A stretch of DNA of 64,000 nucleotides from Basidiobolus meristosporus CBS 931.73 (GCA_002104905.1 MCFE01000273.1:1-64000); one strand, 5' to 3'; shown: positions 10,913 to 22,168, counted from the stretch's first letter. Translations and numbers: made by a program. The notes: a model not told the origin generated them from the sequence alone.

Positions 10913-11644
10913 TTTGATTGCTTTGAATTGCTCAGATTTGTAATGATCCCAACAACCCATTTTTTTTGCAATCCAAATTGAGCCATTGCAAATCAGTGAT
11001 CATCAAATTTTTGATATAAGTAATATCAAGGTTGTCTCAGATTTGAGACAGAACCCCTATAAATAAACACCCTGCTTATATATACTTCATCTGTAATACC
11101 AGTGCAGCTATTGAATCTGTTTTGCACCTACACAATTGCTGGCATGCTAGCTATGACACCTTGTCCAATCACTAGGATCAGGGATTTAATTGCTCAATGG
11201 GCAAAATGGGATATTTGATGGCAAATCAGGTAGCTTTTTCAGTAGTCAATGAGCCAATTGGGGGCTGCCAGCTTCAGGATACTTTTGGACCAATGAACCA
11301 CTGAGATACCGTTCAATTGGAGTGAGGGTAACCAAAATGGTAGTTCATAGTGTGACACACATTTATTTCCATTTACATTAAAGAAACATATCCAAGTACC
11401 GGATTTTACCTGCCATAATAGCGGTATCCAATTGCGCACGTGATGCAAACATTATGAGTTGGTGCAATCATCCGTGCCAACCTCATTGTGTCAGATTGTG
11501 CCATAGTATGCAAGATTGTCCCGCATAGTGCTAAATCATCCAAGAACAATCCTGCCTTCTGGTAGCTTTAATATTGCGCCCAATTGTTCTTTACAACCAC
11601 AGATTGTGCTGTGCGCCCTGGCACTGTACAATGGAACAAGTCTA
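10913..11644. repeat. Right subterminal and terminal region of H1
   Basis: Noncoding. Contains a TATAAATAAA stretch at 11058-11067 of unknown role, and closer to the end several GATTGTGCC-like motifs and related GTGC repeats. It ends in the right terminal repeat GGAACAAGTCTA. Nearly the same sequence is at 61919-62648. Confidence 0.65.
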
Positions 11645-11647
11645 TTA

Positions 11648-11740
11648 AGTTGTTGAAGGTCAAACTGCTTGCCACATGGACAAGACTACTTTGATTCAAC
11701 ACTCTAAGAGGAGAAAAAAAGAGAATGTAGCTATTGTAGC
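11648..11740 (+). pseudogene. 5' leader/start of a CACTA transposase gene, cut by copia-B
   Basis: Matches 44410-44510, the beginning of the better CACTA transposase copy (the AAGAGGAGAAAA stretch corresponds to the CRKRREK codons). It is separated from its upstream region only by H1 and is cut after TTGTAGC by the copia-B LTR. It shows that the accessory gene at 345-2138 was followed by a divergent transposase. Confidence 0.6.
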
Positions 11741-12089
11741 TGTTGTAAAAATTTGTAATTCCACCTGAATATTCACCTAACTTAGTCACTTAGATCATTA
11801 GCTTCAAATCCTAGAGAATACTGACCAAATTCCTTGTTGGGATTTACTTAGAATATTTTCACCAAAATACCAGGGACCCAGAACATGAAAATTCTCAAAG
11901 TTGTCCAAACAGCCCCAAACTTTGCACACATGTTCTCGGGACCTTTCTTAACCTATCCCACATGTTTGTAATGCCAAAACCAGGTAAAAGTATAAATACT
12001 ACTTTTACATTCAATAAATCATTACGTGAAAACCACATAATCTACTTGTTCTCCCAATCACTTCCAATATCTCCAAGACTCTTACAACA
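11741..12089 (+). repeat. 5' LTR of truncated copia-B element C0
   Basis: 349 bp, TGTTGTAAAAATT to CTTACAACA, matching the LTRs of C4 (45621-45969 and 49954-50301) in inverse orientation. TATAAATA is at 11991-11998, and CAATAAATC follows as a possible polyadenylation signal. Confidence 0.9.
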
Positions 12090-12102
12090 GGTTCTGAGCC
12101 CC
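12090..12102 (+). other. Primer binding site of C0, half-tRNA-iMet type
   Basis: GGTTCTGAGCCCC follows the LTR. The other copia copies have GGTTATGAGCCCC, complementary to the anticodon arm of initiator Met tRNA, as in Drosophila copia and yeast Ty5. Confidence 0.7.
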
Positions 12103-12120
12103 AAGCTGTCTCTCTCTGCA

Positions 12121-14283
12121 ATGTCTACTACTGCTATTACTGGAATTTTTCCCTCTGCTGAAAAGTTGGATGGATCTAACTACCAAGTGTGGAAGGTGAA
12201 GATGAAGATGCTGCTACAAGAAAGAGGCCTTTGGGATACTGTCATGGGAGAAGAATGCCCTCCTAAAAATGTGGGAGAGGAAGCCTTAAAGTACCAGAAG
12301 AAAGAACAAAGTGCCTTTAACTGCATTTGCCGTAATGTTAAGGACAAATTGCTAATTCAATGCTTAAGAGCAAAAACGGCAAAGAATGCCTAGAAGGCAT
12401 TAGAAGACACCTACCAGTCATGTTCAGCTTCCAAGAAAATGTATCTGAGACAAAAATTCTTTACTACAAAGATGCTTCCAGGAGAAGAAATGAAAAATCT
12501 AATTAACAGAATTACCCTGCTGGTTGATGAGATGGAATCTGTGGGCATACCAACTACTGATGAGGATGTGATAGTTACCATCCTGAATAGCCTGACAGAC
12601 AAGTTTCAGGGCCTTGTATCAGCCCTAGAGTCCAGAACTGAAGATTTGACCTTAAATTACGTATATGGAAGGCTCCTGGATGAAGAATTAAGAAAATCAA
12701 GCGCCAATAAGAAGGAAGAAGAAAATGCTTTAATAAGCAATGATAACCAACAAAAGAGGTACCCAAGACCCTACAAAGGCAACAACAACCTATTTTGCAA
12801 CTACTGCAAAAGGAAAGGACACACATCAGAATGGTGTCTCAAAGAGAGAGATTATCAGCAAAAGAAGCCTGAATATGGAAATGCCGCAACAACTGAAGAT
12901 AGACTATTCATATCTGCACTAAATATGACCACAAACAAGGATTCTCAGACATGGTATATTGACTCTGGAGCATCTCAACACTTTACACACCAAAAAGAAC
13001 TTTTACCCAATATCAAGAAATTCCAATTAAGAAGGTTTTCATGGGTGACAATAGAACACTTGTGCAGTGGGAGAAGGAACTATCCAAGTAAACTTTAGAA
13101 GCAGTGGAGGAAGCCATCCACTGACCTTTAAAGAATTACTCTATGTACCAGAAATAGCCAAGTACCTACTCTCTGTAAGCAAGGCTACAGCAGAAGGACT
13201 CAGTTTCAGTTTTGACAATTCTGGATGCAGGATCACTGATCAAAATGGTGCTCATATTGCTTTGGGCATCAGAGATCAGAATCTATACAAGTTGACCTAT
13301 ATTCCATCATATTTGGAAGCCAATATAAGTAACTTAAATGAAGAAACACCAATGCTTTGGCACAGGAGATTTGGACACATCAATTTTGATTATTTGTGTA
13401 AAATGATTAAAGATCAGCTAATTTCTGGAGTGAAAATTGATCCCCCAGCTAATTTGGAGCACTGTGAAGACTGCATATATGGGAAACAAGCCAGACAACC
13501 GTTCAAGAGCTCTGTGTTAATCAAAACTAAGAAAAAATTAGATCTAATTCACTCAGATCTGTGTGGACCTATGCAAAACTTATCCTTAGGTGGGATGAAG
13601 TATTGAATCACTTTTATTGATGATTATACAAGATACACAAGGGTCTACTTCATGGAGAAAAAGGAAGAAGCTCTGTCTAAGTTCAGGGAGTTTAAAGCCA
13701 TGGTGGAGAGAGAAACTGGTGGAAAAATCAAGAAAATATGCTCTGACAATGGTGGAGAATATACCTCAAAACTCTTCATCCACTTCTGCAAAATTCATGG
13801 GATAAAGCAAGACACTACTGTACCATACTCCCCACAGCAAAATGGAGTAGCAGAACAAGCTAACAGATCAATAATTGATATGGCAAGATCTATGATCCAT
13901 GATCAAAAATTATCCTATGATTTTTGGGCGGAATCAGTTGCCACTGCTGTATTTCTTAAAAATAGGAGTTATAACAGAATACTTCGTGATTCTACTCCAT
14001 TTGAAGCATGGTATGGATACAGACCAAGTGCAGAACATCTAAAAATATTTGGGTGTACAGCATATGCCAAAAAACTGGCTGGAAATCAGTCAAAATTTGA
14101 GCCAAAATGTGTAAAATGCATATTTTTGGGCTACTGCAATAAGAGTGAGGCATACAGACTCTACAATACCAAAGCAAAGTAGCTGATCAAGTCCAGGGAT
14201 GTGTTGTTTGATGAAAATTCAAAATTTTCACAAAAAATGACATCAGTTGATGAAGAAAATTTGATCTCAAGTCCACCAATTGG
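12121..14283 (+). pseudogene. copia-B gag-pol (C0), truncated in the RT-proximal region
   Basis: Starts MSTTAITGIF. The order is gag, zinc knuckle (CNYCKRKGHTSEWC), protease (WYIDSGASQHF), GAG-pre-integrase (LWHRRFGHINF), and integrase with HSDLCGP, CSDNGGEY and NGVAEQANRS. Lesions: TAG at 12391-12393, a one-base deletion near 13054, TGA at 13604-13606 (TTG in C4) and TAG near 14180. Homology to C4 stops at 14283 in the linker before reverse transcriptase, where Harbinger sequence begins, so RT, RNase H and the 3' LTR are missing. It cannot move. Confidence 0.9.
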
Positions 14284-14784
14284 CAGACTTGGCTTATATA
14301 AAAGAGTATTGTAAGATATTAGGGTGTATCATAGCTTATATGAGGCTACAAAATGGCTTGCTTAGCAGGAAGCAAAAGCTATACAATGAGATATTCAGTC
14401 ATTTTAGAGTGAGTTTAAAGCACAAATTTTGGTATTTATAGATATTCAGCATATTTGCAGCAAAATACAGACAAAAGTCATATATTAGAGAAAACAACAG
14501 AATAGGTAAAGTAGCTCAGACACTTATTAATGTACTGTTTGTTTGTACAAGAAGACATTCACCGAGAGATATGTGTTCAGAGCTTTACAAAGAGTAAATA
14601 AAGCAAGAAAATCACTATTCTTAGCAACATAAGTAAGATTTAGTAAAACTACCAGTGAGTTTATCCTACTGCTGAGAAGATGGAAGAAGTTCTAGTGCCA
14701 GGTGATGCCATAGAGTGCTGGATAGATCAAGCACTAGAAACAGTCTGGCACTATGTGGCACTATCTAATGGAACAAGTGTTAGA
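14284..14784 (+). pseudogene. Harbinger fragment H3: transposase C-terminus and left end
   Basis: Plus-strand remnant beginning at the codons ADLAYI and running through LLSRKQKLYNEIFSHFRV, KYRQKSYI and TRRHS to TAA at 14595-14597, matching the end of the H2 transposase. It is followed by GTGCC-type motifs and a degraded terminal repeat (CTAATGGAACAAGTGTTAG) near 14764-14784. An in-frame stop occurs in the FGYLKRF segment. Its 5' part is replaced by copia-B. Confidence 0.8.
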
Positions 14785-14880
14785 TACTTGATGGCAAACA
14801 TAACAAAATACAAAGAAAGGCTACTTTGAAGGTATGGATAGCCATGCCTTTGCATGGCACTTGATGGATGCTTACTGACC
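14785..14880 (+). pseudogene. Short CACTA transposase fragment, plus strand
   Basis: About 95 bases matching 54690-54780 of the better copy (GATGGCAAAC, CTACTTTGAAGGTATG, CATGCCTTTGC, GCACTTGATGGA). It gives the sequence next to the H3 terminal repeat, so H3 may have landed in this gene. Orientation is opposite to the large transposase remnant at 15006-17990. Confidence 0.55.
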
Positions 14881-15005
14881 CTGTGAAAAATAATGTGGTC
14901 CCGCAGGTGGCTCCAATTGGGATCAGCCACCAGGATCCCATTTAGGAACCATCATAATACAAGCATGACAATCTTATGATAGGATCACAACAGCATCTTG
15001 CTAAT
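14881..15005 (+). pseudogene. 3' end of a CACTA accessory gene
   Basis: Plus-strand translation gives KNNVVPQVAPIGISHQDP and LMIGSQ, matching the minus-strand end of the accessory gene at 57358-57520. It meets the transposase 3' end with almost no gap, as in 1-500 and 57340-57380. Confidence 0.5.
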
Positions 15006-17990
15006 TTAGCTGCCAAATAAAGTTATAAAACTTGACAGGGTTTGATTGGTGCTGTGACAATAACTGCATGTCATTGATACGGTATTAATGCACTCTATGA
15101 CAATTTTGAATTGATCAAACCAGCCAGGACATTCAATTGCTTTAAGTGGCAAGGGACTTGATGGTTTTTCAACTGCCTCAATGCAAGACTCCAATGGCAT
15201 TATTATGGCAGTATGGTGGCTAACAACTAATTCATTATATTGCTGCAGTAATAAGTTGCCAAATGGTATTTCCTTTTACTACCTCCTCTTGTGCAATTCA
15301 TATATTCCACTGTAGAATCACCAATCTGTATTTGCTTACCCACTACTACCTTGAGTATTCCACATATAGTTTGAATCAAAAAAGCTGTGGCCTCCTGCTT
15401 ACTAACCTCTGCAAATGCATACACCGGCTGCATTTGAAATACTTCTATCACCTCAACTTTACAGCTTTATAGTGCAATGCTTGCAAAGTTACCACTTTAC
15501 TTGTACTGCTGGTAGTGTATTCATCTTAGTGTATTCCTATTGCAGACATATGCTTGGTAGTTGCCACTTCTGCCATGAATACCTCTTCAATATTTGCAAA
15601 GAACATTTTTGAATTTAGCCAATGTATTCCTTCTCCCTGCTGGATTCAAGTCCCCCTTATGGGTGCACTCTGGCACTTGTTTGCGTGAATTCCATATTAA
15701 AAGGTGTAGAAGCTGGCTTGTGACCATGAAAATTCTGACATATCTTGGTAAAGTTCTCCTGCTAAGAATTAGTTGTTTGTTGCACCCAACCCACTTTGCA
15801 TTATTTAATGGATTACCCATGCATTGGGGCTGCTTAGCTTCTTACTGCCATATGCATAGGTGGCTCCTTGTACCCATCTGTCCTCAGTATTTTCTAACCC
15901 TTTGTGGCTCTCCTTGATGTGCCAACTCATCACATCCATGACAGACTTGAAGTCAATATTTGTGAGGAGACTGGGATTTGGTAGCACCTACAACTCAACA
16001 CCTTTTCCTATCTCTTCACACATCTGCTGCATAGGAAACTCCTAAAAGGTGAAGCAAGGCCTAATATTCTCAACACACTAAGCAAGATGTAATAGAGAAT
16101 GGATACAGTAGAGGCAGAGATCTACATGATCAGCTTTATACTTGTAGTATAGCAGCTCAGATCCTGTTACAAACTCCTTGCACAACAGTGGTAGATGCAT
16201 CAAGTTGGCACTGGTGATCTGCTTCTGGATAAATGTTCCAACAATGTCCACATATGTATCCCAATGCTTTCAGTGTACTCTTGGTAGGAATGGCTTCAGA
16301 ATGCCACTTGAATAAATACATAACTAGTTCATACACTCTTTGCATTTGTATTGTTTGATATGCATATGGATATTGATTGAAAGCCCTGAGACAAACTTGG
16401 GGTAGCTGATAGTCTGTAATGTTCTGCCAATACTTTCAAATTTCTCAGGTATCTCAAAGTTCTCATTTGGCTTGATATTACCCTGTACAATTTTGTCATC
16501 AGTACAGGGCTATTGTTGATAAGCAAATGCATTGCTCCCAGTGGAAATCTTTTGCTCCAACAGATACTCCTATCTTAAGTATCTCCAGTTTCCAATTGAT
16601 CCCATATTCTGGCCAATGGCTTATAGTTTGCCAACTTTGCTATCATTGCATGCTGACTTCTATATGCTATCTCTGTGGGAAGATGATGTTTTTAGTGTAG
16701 GTGTTTGGGTAATAATATGTGCAAGTTACAGAGTAAATCCCCTTGATCTCACATACTTGACAACAATACTGTCTATTGTGCCCAGAAAAACTGGATACCT
16801 TGCTAATGGTTGGGGTATCTCTAATGCAGATGATAAAATACACTTTTACATGATGGCCATTGATTGTTATCCTCCTGGAAAACATACAAAATTCACTCAG
16901 CAATAGATACAGGTTGCTATCCAGGCTGGAAGGCGACTTAGGCCAGATACCAGTGAGACTATCATCCAATCTTTACACCAGTACTGTAAGATGGACGGCA
17001 GATTCAGGTGGATGAGAATCAGTAGCCAGCTGTATGCAATGGTTTAGTACTTGTTTAATGAGAATCCATTAAGTGTCAATGCAAAGGCATGGTCATATAT
17101 ACCTTCAAATTAGCCTTTGTTTCTTAGCTGTTTGCAATGATTACCATTTAGTATATTGGATATGTTTACGCATGATTAATACTGAGTGCGGTACTGTATA
17201 GCTTTGCAATATTTGTTGGACTGCATGAGCTTCCTTAGATGGGGTATAACCAGAATATATCTGGAGTGTGAGCAATGTTTTCTTGCAATGGTAGCATTTT
17301 CAGATATGAATGCCATGCAACAGTTGACACATGCTGGAATCAGGACAGTCACTGGGCCATATGTTGCCAGCTACATGACTGTTGTCCATTTGTACCATGC
17401 ACATTGTAATTTGCATCCTGGAGTGATTTTGGCAAGAAGCAGTAATAAATACTCAAAGCCCCCATTATTGATATTAGTGGAAATACACCACTTCTCTAGC
17501 TACAGCACTACATCATTCCCCAGAAGATGGAATACTAGGCTCTCTTGACTCCATAAGGTATCCTTGGCAATTGTTTCAGCAGGTGTTGTTGCATGTCATG
17601 TTGGGATTTGACCAAGCTCAGGCATGGTACTGTTGTTAGGGGAGATAGGCTCATAAACCATCAAAGAGCCTTCTTTGTCAGAGCTATCACTCTGCATGCC
17701 ATATTCAGAAGGCTGAGGTGAGCCCAAAGGCATCATAACACATCTCACTAAGTTTCAAAAGGTGACAAAGATGGCCAGGTGCCAATGTAGAAATTTCATC
17801 TGGTCAGCAAGATAATGTTGGTACTGTAATGACTGATGAATGGTCAAATATGACCTGTGTGGCAAAACACAGGCCATAATCCATACAGTACTTCCTATGC
17901 ACTCTGCATGCTTCATGGCTGATAGGCTTGCTACAATAGCCACCAAGTCTTTTTCTCTTCTCTTAAGGTATTAAGTCAAAGTAGTCTTGT
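15006..17990 (-). pseudogene. CACTA (Tnp2-like) transposase, decayed
   Basis: Almost full-length relic on the minus strand. N-terminal part near 17755-17980 (VAIVASLSAMKHAECIG). A segment around 16667-16969 has GDTPTISKVSSFSGHNRQYCCQVCEIKGIYSV followed by HYYPN, the Cys/His motif of Tnp2-family transposases. The C-terminal part near 15805-16345 (YVMYLFKWHSEAIPTKSTLKALGYICGHC, KSVMDVMSWHIK, TYAYGSKKLSSPN) resembles the DUF4218 tail. It ends with TAA at 15006-15008. Numerous stops and frameshifts prevent expression. The family assignment rests on motif recognition only. Confidence 0.6.
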
Positions 17991-18216
17991 CCATAGGGCA
18001 AGTAGTTTGGCTTTCAACAGTGTAATACTATTATATGACTTTATGGTCAATATTCATGTAAATATAAGACAGTCTTGCATTTGATACATTGCACCTACAT
18101 GAATGCAAGATTCAGTGATAACTCACCATAATAAGCATTTTGAACAGAGTTGTGACACCTCATACACATGTATATGTAACACTATTTCCCCATTAGTTGG
18201 CCTCACTTCCATATAT
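17991..18216. promoter_or_regulatory. Divergent CACTA intergenic region (second copy)
   Basis: Inverted counterpart of 2139-2330 and 59171-59362 (shared strings AAGACAGTCTTG, ATGAATGCAAGATTCA and ACACATGTATATGTAACACTATTTC-like). Separates transposase (-) from accessory gene (+). Confidence 0.45.
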
Positions 18217-19960
18217 ATGCTACCAAGAAACAAAGCAAAATTATCTGGTTCCTAACCAAACCCCATTACTGACAGCAGCAGAAGAGCAGTTGGACAACAG
18301 CTTACTTTGACATTCAGTCAGCAAACAGGACTACATGAAATAAGTCAATGTTGACAGTGTACCCACTGAAGGTAAAAGTGAAGACTCTCCAAGCTCTCAG
18401 TTGAGTGGGCAAATGAGAACCTCTGTTGAGCTGCAAGCTGACTGCTATTCTCAGGCAGATGAGAGTGTGGCAAATGCAGTACCATCAGTTGAAGATTAGC
18501 AAGTGGCTATCATGACATCACTAAAACCCATATTAGCAAGTATGTTGTAAGCTCATACCAAATCATTGATGAAGTCATTAGGTGCAGTGGCAGAGAGGAT
18601 AGATGCAATAGCCCAGGGAATTCAGGAAATTGTCCAGAAACAGGATGAGACAATAATATGTGTAGAGCAATCAATATCCCAGGTAGAGAAAGCAGTATCT
18701 GTGCAGCAAAGAAGGAACTCAAGTAGCTCAACGTTTCAGCTAAGAGATGAGTCATTTCCCAATGTAACAGCAGAGGAACACCATATGGTCTTTGAATCAC
18801 AACCACAGTGCCCAAAGAAAAAGCCCACAGAAAAACCTATCATAGCATAGGAGGGTAACTATGTGGTGCTTACACCAAAGCCTACAAATCATAAGACATG
18901 AATATCTGAGATGCTGCTGAGTGCAATATTAAGGAGTAGGCTAATATTCAAGAGGCCATTAGAAGTCTAGCATGCCATCATCTTATGGCAGGCATACCAT
19001 GGGACCGTCAGGAACTAAAGGCAAAGCAGAATGCGCTTGACTTGTTCCATGAGCTTTATTTTGAATTCAACTGGGTGAACAGATCTTGGGCCAGTAATAG
19101 TATGCTAAGAAAGTATTATCAGAATAGCCAAGACTATTAAAGGCAAAAGAACAAGTGTGCTATGGCTGGAAGTCAGCAGTTTCCTCAAATGCCTGTTACA
19201 AGCAGGGCCAAAAGCTCCAAACAAGTGTAAAGCAGACATCATGCAGCTGGAAGAGTATCATTAACAGACAAGCAGGCAGAAACATGTTCACCAGTATAAC
19301 ATGTATGAAGAAAAAAGCATAGGACCACTCAAGAAGCACTCAGTCAAAGTAACGGTTAAGGATCTGGTAGTGATAAATACCAGTAGCTTTCACAGGAGCC
19401 CACCACAATTAAGTCTGAGAACTCCAAACAAGCCAAAATCAAACATCAGATTGCCAGAAGAGTGTCAGCAAGAGACAAGCTGGCCAAAACAGATGCATTA
19501 GAGCAGAATTTATCAAGGAGAAGCTCAGTTCATTACAAAAAGCACTCAGACAAAGTAGCAGCAAAAGACCTGGCAGTGAAAAAGGAAATGGTAAATGGAA
19601 AAATGTCTGCCCAAGCCTGAAACAAGGATGCATGCAAAAAAACTGCAGTTGTTGCCAATTAATGCCACAAGCCTGGAACAGACTGAATTCCATCATAGCT
19701 CAGAAGAATTACCAATATGAAACCTGCTGTTCTCACAAGAGTTTGAAGCACAGCCAGTTGAGCTACACTCCAGTGAGGTAAAAGAGTTTGCAGAAATAGG
19801 CAATTGGTTTACCACAGCCTCCAAATCCTCCATTTTTGACAGAGTGTGCACCCCACCTACAGACAAAGTAACAGCATCAAGAACTCAAAAGGATATCACA
19901 ATGGCTTCAGGAGTGTCATCAACTATGACTAGGATATGTCTGAGGCTAGAAAGCATTAAA
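18217..19960 (+). pseudogene. CACTA accessory gene (copy 2), decayed
   Basis: Begins at ATG 18217 (MLPRNKA, compare MLPKNKA in copy 5). Readable parts include 18566-18850 (a coiled-coil-like run IVQKQDETIICVEQSISQVEKAVSVQQRRNSSS) and the region near 18955-19100, which corresponds to AIRSLA..GIPWD..LKAKQNALDLFHELY. From 19300 the internal repeat KKHSVKVTVKDLVV..SSFHRSPPQLSL appears, with further degenerate units to about 19600. Many in-frame stops. The end is replaced by gypsy G2 sequence around 19960. Function unknown. Confidence 0.5.
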
Positions 19961-20735
19961 AGACTAAGCCAAAAGGCTACAATCACTATGTAGGCCTTTG
20001 CTTCAATTATCACCAGCATGAGCATATGTCAATGTACTGCCCTCAGAGAAGAAAGGAGTATCAGTAAAACAACAACCTTTAGCAACATAGAGGCCTGTCA
20101 GTATAGTAGCATAGAGGACCAACATGAAGAAGACTTGGAGCTCAACCACCACATGGCAGAAGAACACTTAACCCTTGTAACCTCATTTCAAGGATGCAAT
20201 TATACTGAAATGGAGTAATCAATGCAGTACCTGCCAAGATTATGCTTGACTCAGGAGTTTCTCATCAGTACAAATCAGACCAATTTGCCTTGAACACTGT
20301 TATCAACCTGAATGTGCCAAAGCAGCTTCAGCCTCCTTGAAGAAAATAAGAAAAGACTAGCAAAATACCATCATTTTTTCTACTGAGTTCCAAGTTTCTC
20401 AAAATAGACAGCTCTCAATATATCTGTTGTTAACTGATGGGCATGCAAGCAAACAAATTCTCTGGTAGGAGACTAGGTCAACCAGCATCCATGCCAAATT
20501 TGGCAATTAGCTGCCAATTACTTCTATCAAAAATTGCATTTGGAATTCAAACCAAAAACACCAGCTGAATAACAGATTAGTAACAATAGAATACCAGTTG
20601 AAAATTAGAAGAATTCTAAGCTTGAGATTTTCATAGGGTCTCAGCAGCTGATGGGAACTCCCATATACTCAGCCATATTACTCTGCTATCAGGAATGAAG
20701 ATCAATGACTATAAAGAAGATCTACAGGCCTATAT
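19961..20735 (+). pseudogene. Gypsy G2-like gag-protease fragment
   Basis: Matches the minus-strand G2 element (25550-26100): GGCTACAATCACTATG (KGYNHYE), an internal deletion, then the zinc-knuckle region, the gag stop and the overlapping protease frame with ATTATGCTTGACTCAGGAG (MIDSG). It stops near 20735 at the codons DYKEDLQAYI, where Harbinger accessory sequence begins. A retroelement relic within the mosaic. Confidence 0.65.
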
Positions 20736-20986
20736 ACAATGAAACACCCTTCACAAGAGCACCCTGCATCAAGCCAATGTGTGTCAGGTCAATATGTGTA
20801 CTTCAGAACAAAACCACCAGAACTTGCCAAACTGCTTAGTTATACAAAAGTCCATTGGAGCAGGCCAAGTTGCATCAACAAATGGCATCACATCAAACTC
20901 AGCCAAGGGCCATGCCAGTATCTAGTTGTGCCTGTGCATGCCATTACACCAGACCATCAGTGGGTTACTTCTGGTGAACTGACTAA
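20736..20986 (+). pseudogene. Harbinger accessory ORF fragment (H4)
   Basis: Corresponds to 10405-10640 of H1 (the Pro/Thr/Gln/His-rich part, from the ACACCC..TCACAAGAGCACCCTGCATCAA region to GTTACTTCTGGTGAACTGACT). It carries two copies of the 15-base repeat that is present once in H1 and three times in H2. At its end an ACTGAC hexamer shared with G2 pol (20978-20983) marks the junction. Confidence 0.7.
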
Positions 20987-21002
20987 TGAAGCATCAAGAT
21001 AT

Positions 21003-21737
21003 TAGACTTGTTCCGTTGGATAGTGCCACACTGAGCCATGAGTGCCAAATGATGCCATAGTGTGCCAGGGAGGCCAAGTGAGCCTACACTTGGCCACAGA
21101 GTGTGAAATATAGATCTGCATCTTCATGCAAAGCAGCCCCTGTGTCTCACTCATTGTGATGGAGAAAATCCATTTTTTGACCTTTTTTTTAGGTCAATGT
21201 TGTACAGGATGTGCAAGAGCATTAAAGGATTGAAGATATACATCTGGTGCTCAATACCCATGGCACTCTGAATCTAGCTCCTGTGGCTTGTAGCATGTCA
21301 CAAAAATGCATGGCACTATCTTGGTCCACTGGTACTATCTGGCACTATAAGTGCTTTGTATTGAACTTACTTTAGGGCTAATATTTAAATATAGTGCCAG
21401 ATAGTACCAGTGGACCAAGATAGTGCCATACATTTTTGTGACATGGTACAAGCCACAGGAGCTAGATTCAGAGTGCCATGGGTATTGAGCACCAGATGTA
21501 TATCTTCAATCCTTTAATGCTCTTGCACATCCTGCACAATATTGATCGACAAAAAAACGTCAAAAAATGGATTTTCTCCTGCATCATAGGTGAGACACTT
21601 GGGATGCTTTGCATGAAGATGCAGATCTATATTTCACACTCTGTGGCTAAGTATAGGCTTACTTAGCCTCTCTGGCACACTATGGCATCATTTGGCACTC
21701 ATGGCTCAATGTGGCACTATCCAACGGAACAAGTCTA
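21003..21737. mobile_element. Harbinger-related hairpin MITE (735-bp palindrome)
   Basis: Two arms, 21003-21349 and 21390-21737, are inverted copies with only scattered mismatches, around a 40-base centre. Ends read TAGACTTGTTCCGTTGGATAG, the Harbinger terminal repeat with one change, and the arms are full of GTGCC/GGCAC motifs. There is no coding capacity. Harbinger transposase would be expected to move it in trans. A transcript through it would fold into about 345 bp of double-stranded RNA. Confidence 0.9.
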
Positions 21738-21738
21738 T

Positions 21739-22107
21739 TGTTGAAATATTGGACTATTTGGTATCATTCTGCAGCTTAAAATTTACTTAACAATTCTGGA
21801 CTAGTCTAGGTCACTGTGGGACTAATTTACAGCTATAACTTTGCCAATTTCTTCAGATCTATGATATTATGATTATTCCCCTATAGTCAGGATCAAATTA
21901 ACACTAATACTAACTGTTATGTACTAACCCTGAAACTGTTACAGAATGCTCCAGAATATTAAGAAACCCTCCTTACCTAGTGTTACAGCTGTATTACTTC
22001 TACAAGGGTATAAATACTGAGCTTCTTTAGTAATAAACAACAGTTCAAGTATTATCACTATTTCTTGATAAGTTCCTAATATCCAAATCACTTCTTAAAT
22101 TGCAGCA
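21739..22107 (+). repeat. Solo LTR of copia-A
   Basis: 369 bp, TGTTGAAATATT to TGCAGCA, matching the LTRs of C1. The target duplication GATAT is at 22108-22112 and, across the MITE, at 20998-21002. The MITE thus inserted between the left duplication and the LTR. Confidence 0.9.
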
Positions 22108-22168
22108 GATATTGCTATCACAAGAAAAGAAATTCAGAAGAACCATCTCAACTTTATTAGGGGAGAAT

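Larger units (their letters stand above)
2334..11644 (-). mobile_element. PIF/Harbinger DNA transposon H1, interrupted by gypsy G1
   Basis: Terminal inverted repeats: the left end reads (TA)..CTTGTTCCATTGGATAGTGCC and the right end is its complement ending GGAACAAGTCTA. Both flanks carry TTA (2331-2333 and 11645-11647), the 3-bp target duplication typical of this superfamily. The empty site is seen in the related CACTA copy near 44400-44415. Two divergent genes lie inside: a DDE_Tnp_4 transposase (-) and an unassigned accessory ORF (+). The element is about 3.4 kb once the 5.9-kb gypsy insertion is discounted. A second copy is at 59366-62648. Confidence 0.85.
20987..22168 (+). pseudogene. 3' tip of a G2-family pol (G2'), interrupted by MITE and solo LTR
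   Basis: CATCAAGATAT before 21003 and GATATTGCTATCACAAG after 22107 join to the sequence seen uninterrupted at 31305-31372, ending with the polypurine AGGGGAGAA before an LTR at 22169. Only some 70 bases of G2 remain here; the rest of the interval is the two insertions. Confidence 0.7.

Noticed and set aside
10913-11110. Possible further exon after the Harbinger accessory ORF
   Set aside because: No coding similarity pattern between H1 and H2; changes do not favour codon third positions and T-runs vary in length.
11568-11789. Minus-strand ORF of 73 residues across the H1 right end
   Set aside because: Spans terminal repeat, CACTA start and LTR; a chance frame created by the junction.
16667-16906. 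Plus-strand ORF 16532-16906 over the CACTA transposase
   Set aside because: The minus strand carries the conserved GHN..CC..C motif; the plus frame is antisense shadow.
21180-21200. T/A runs at the MITE as a terminator
   Set aside because: Runs are short and are mirrored in the other arm as part of the palindrome.
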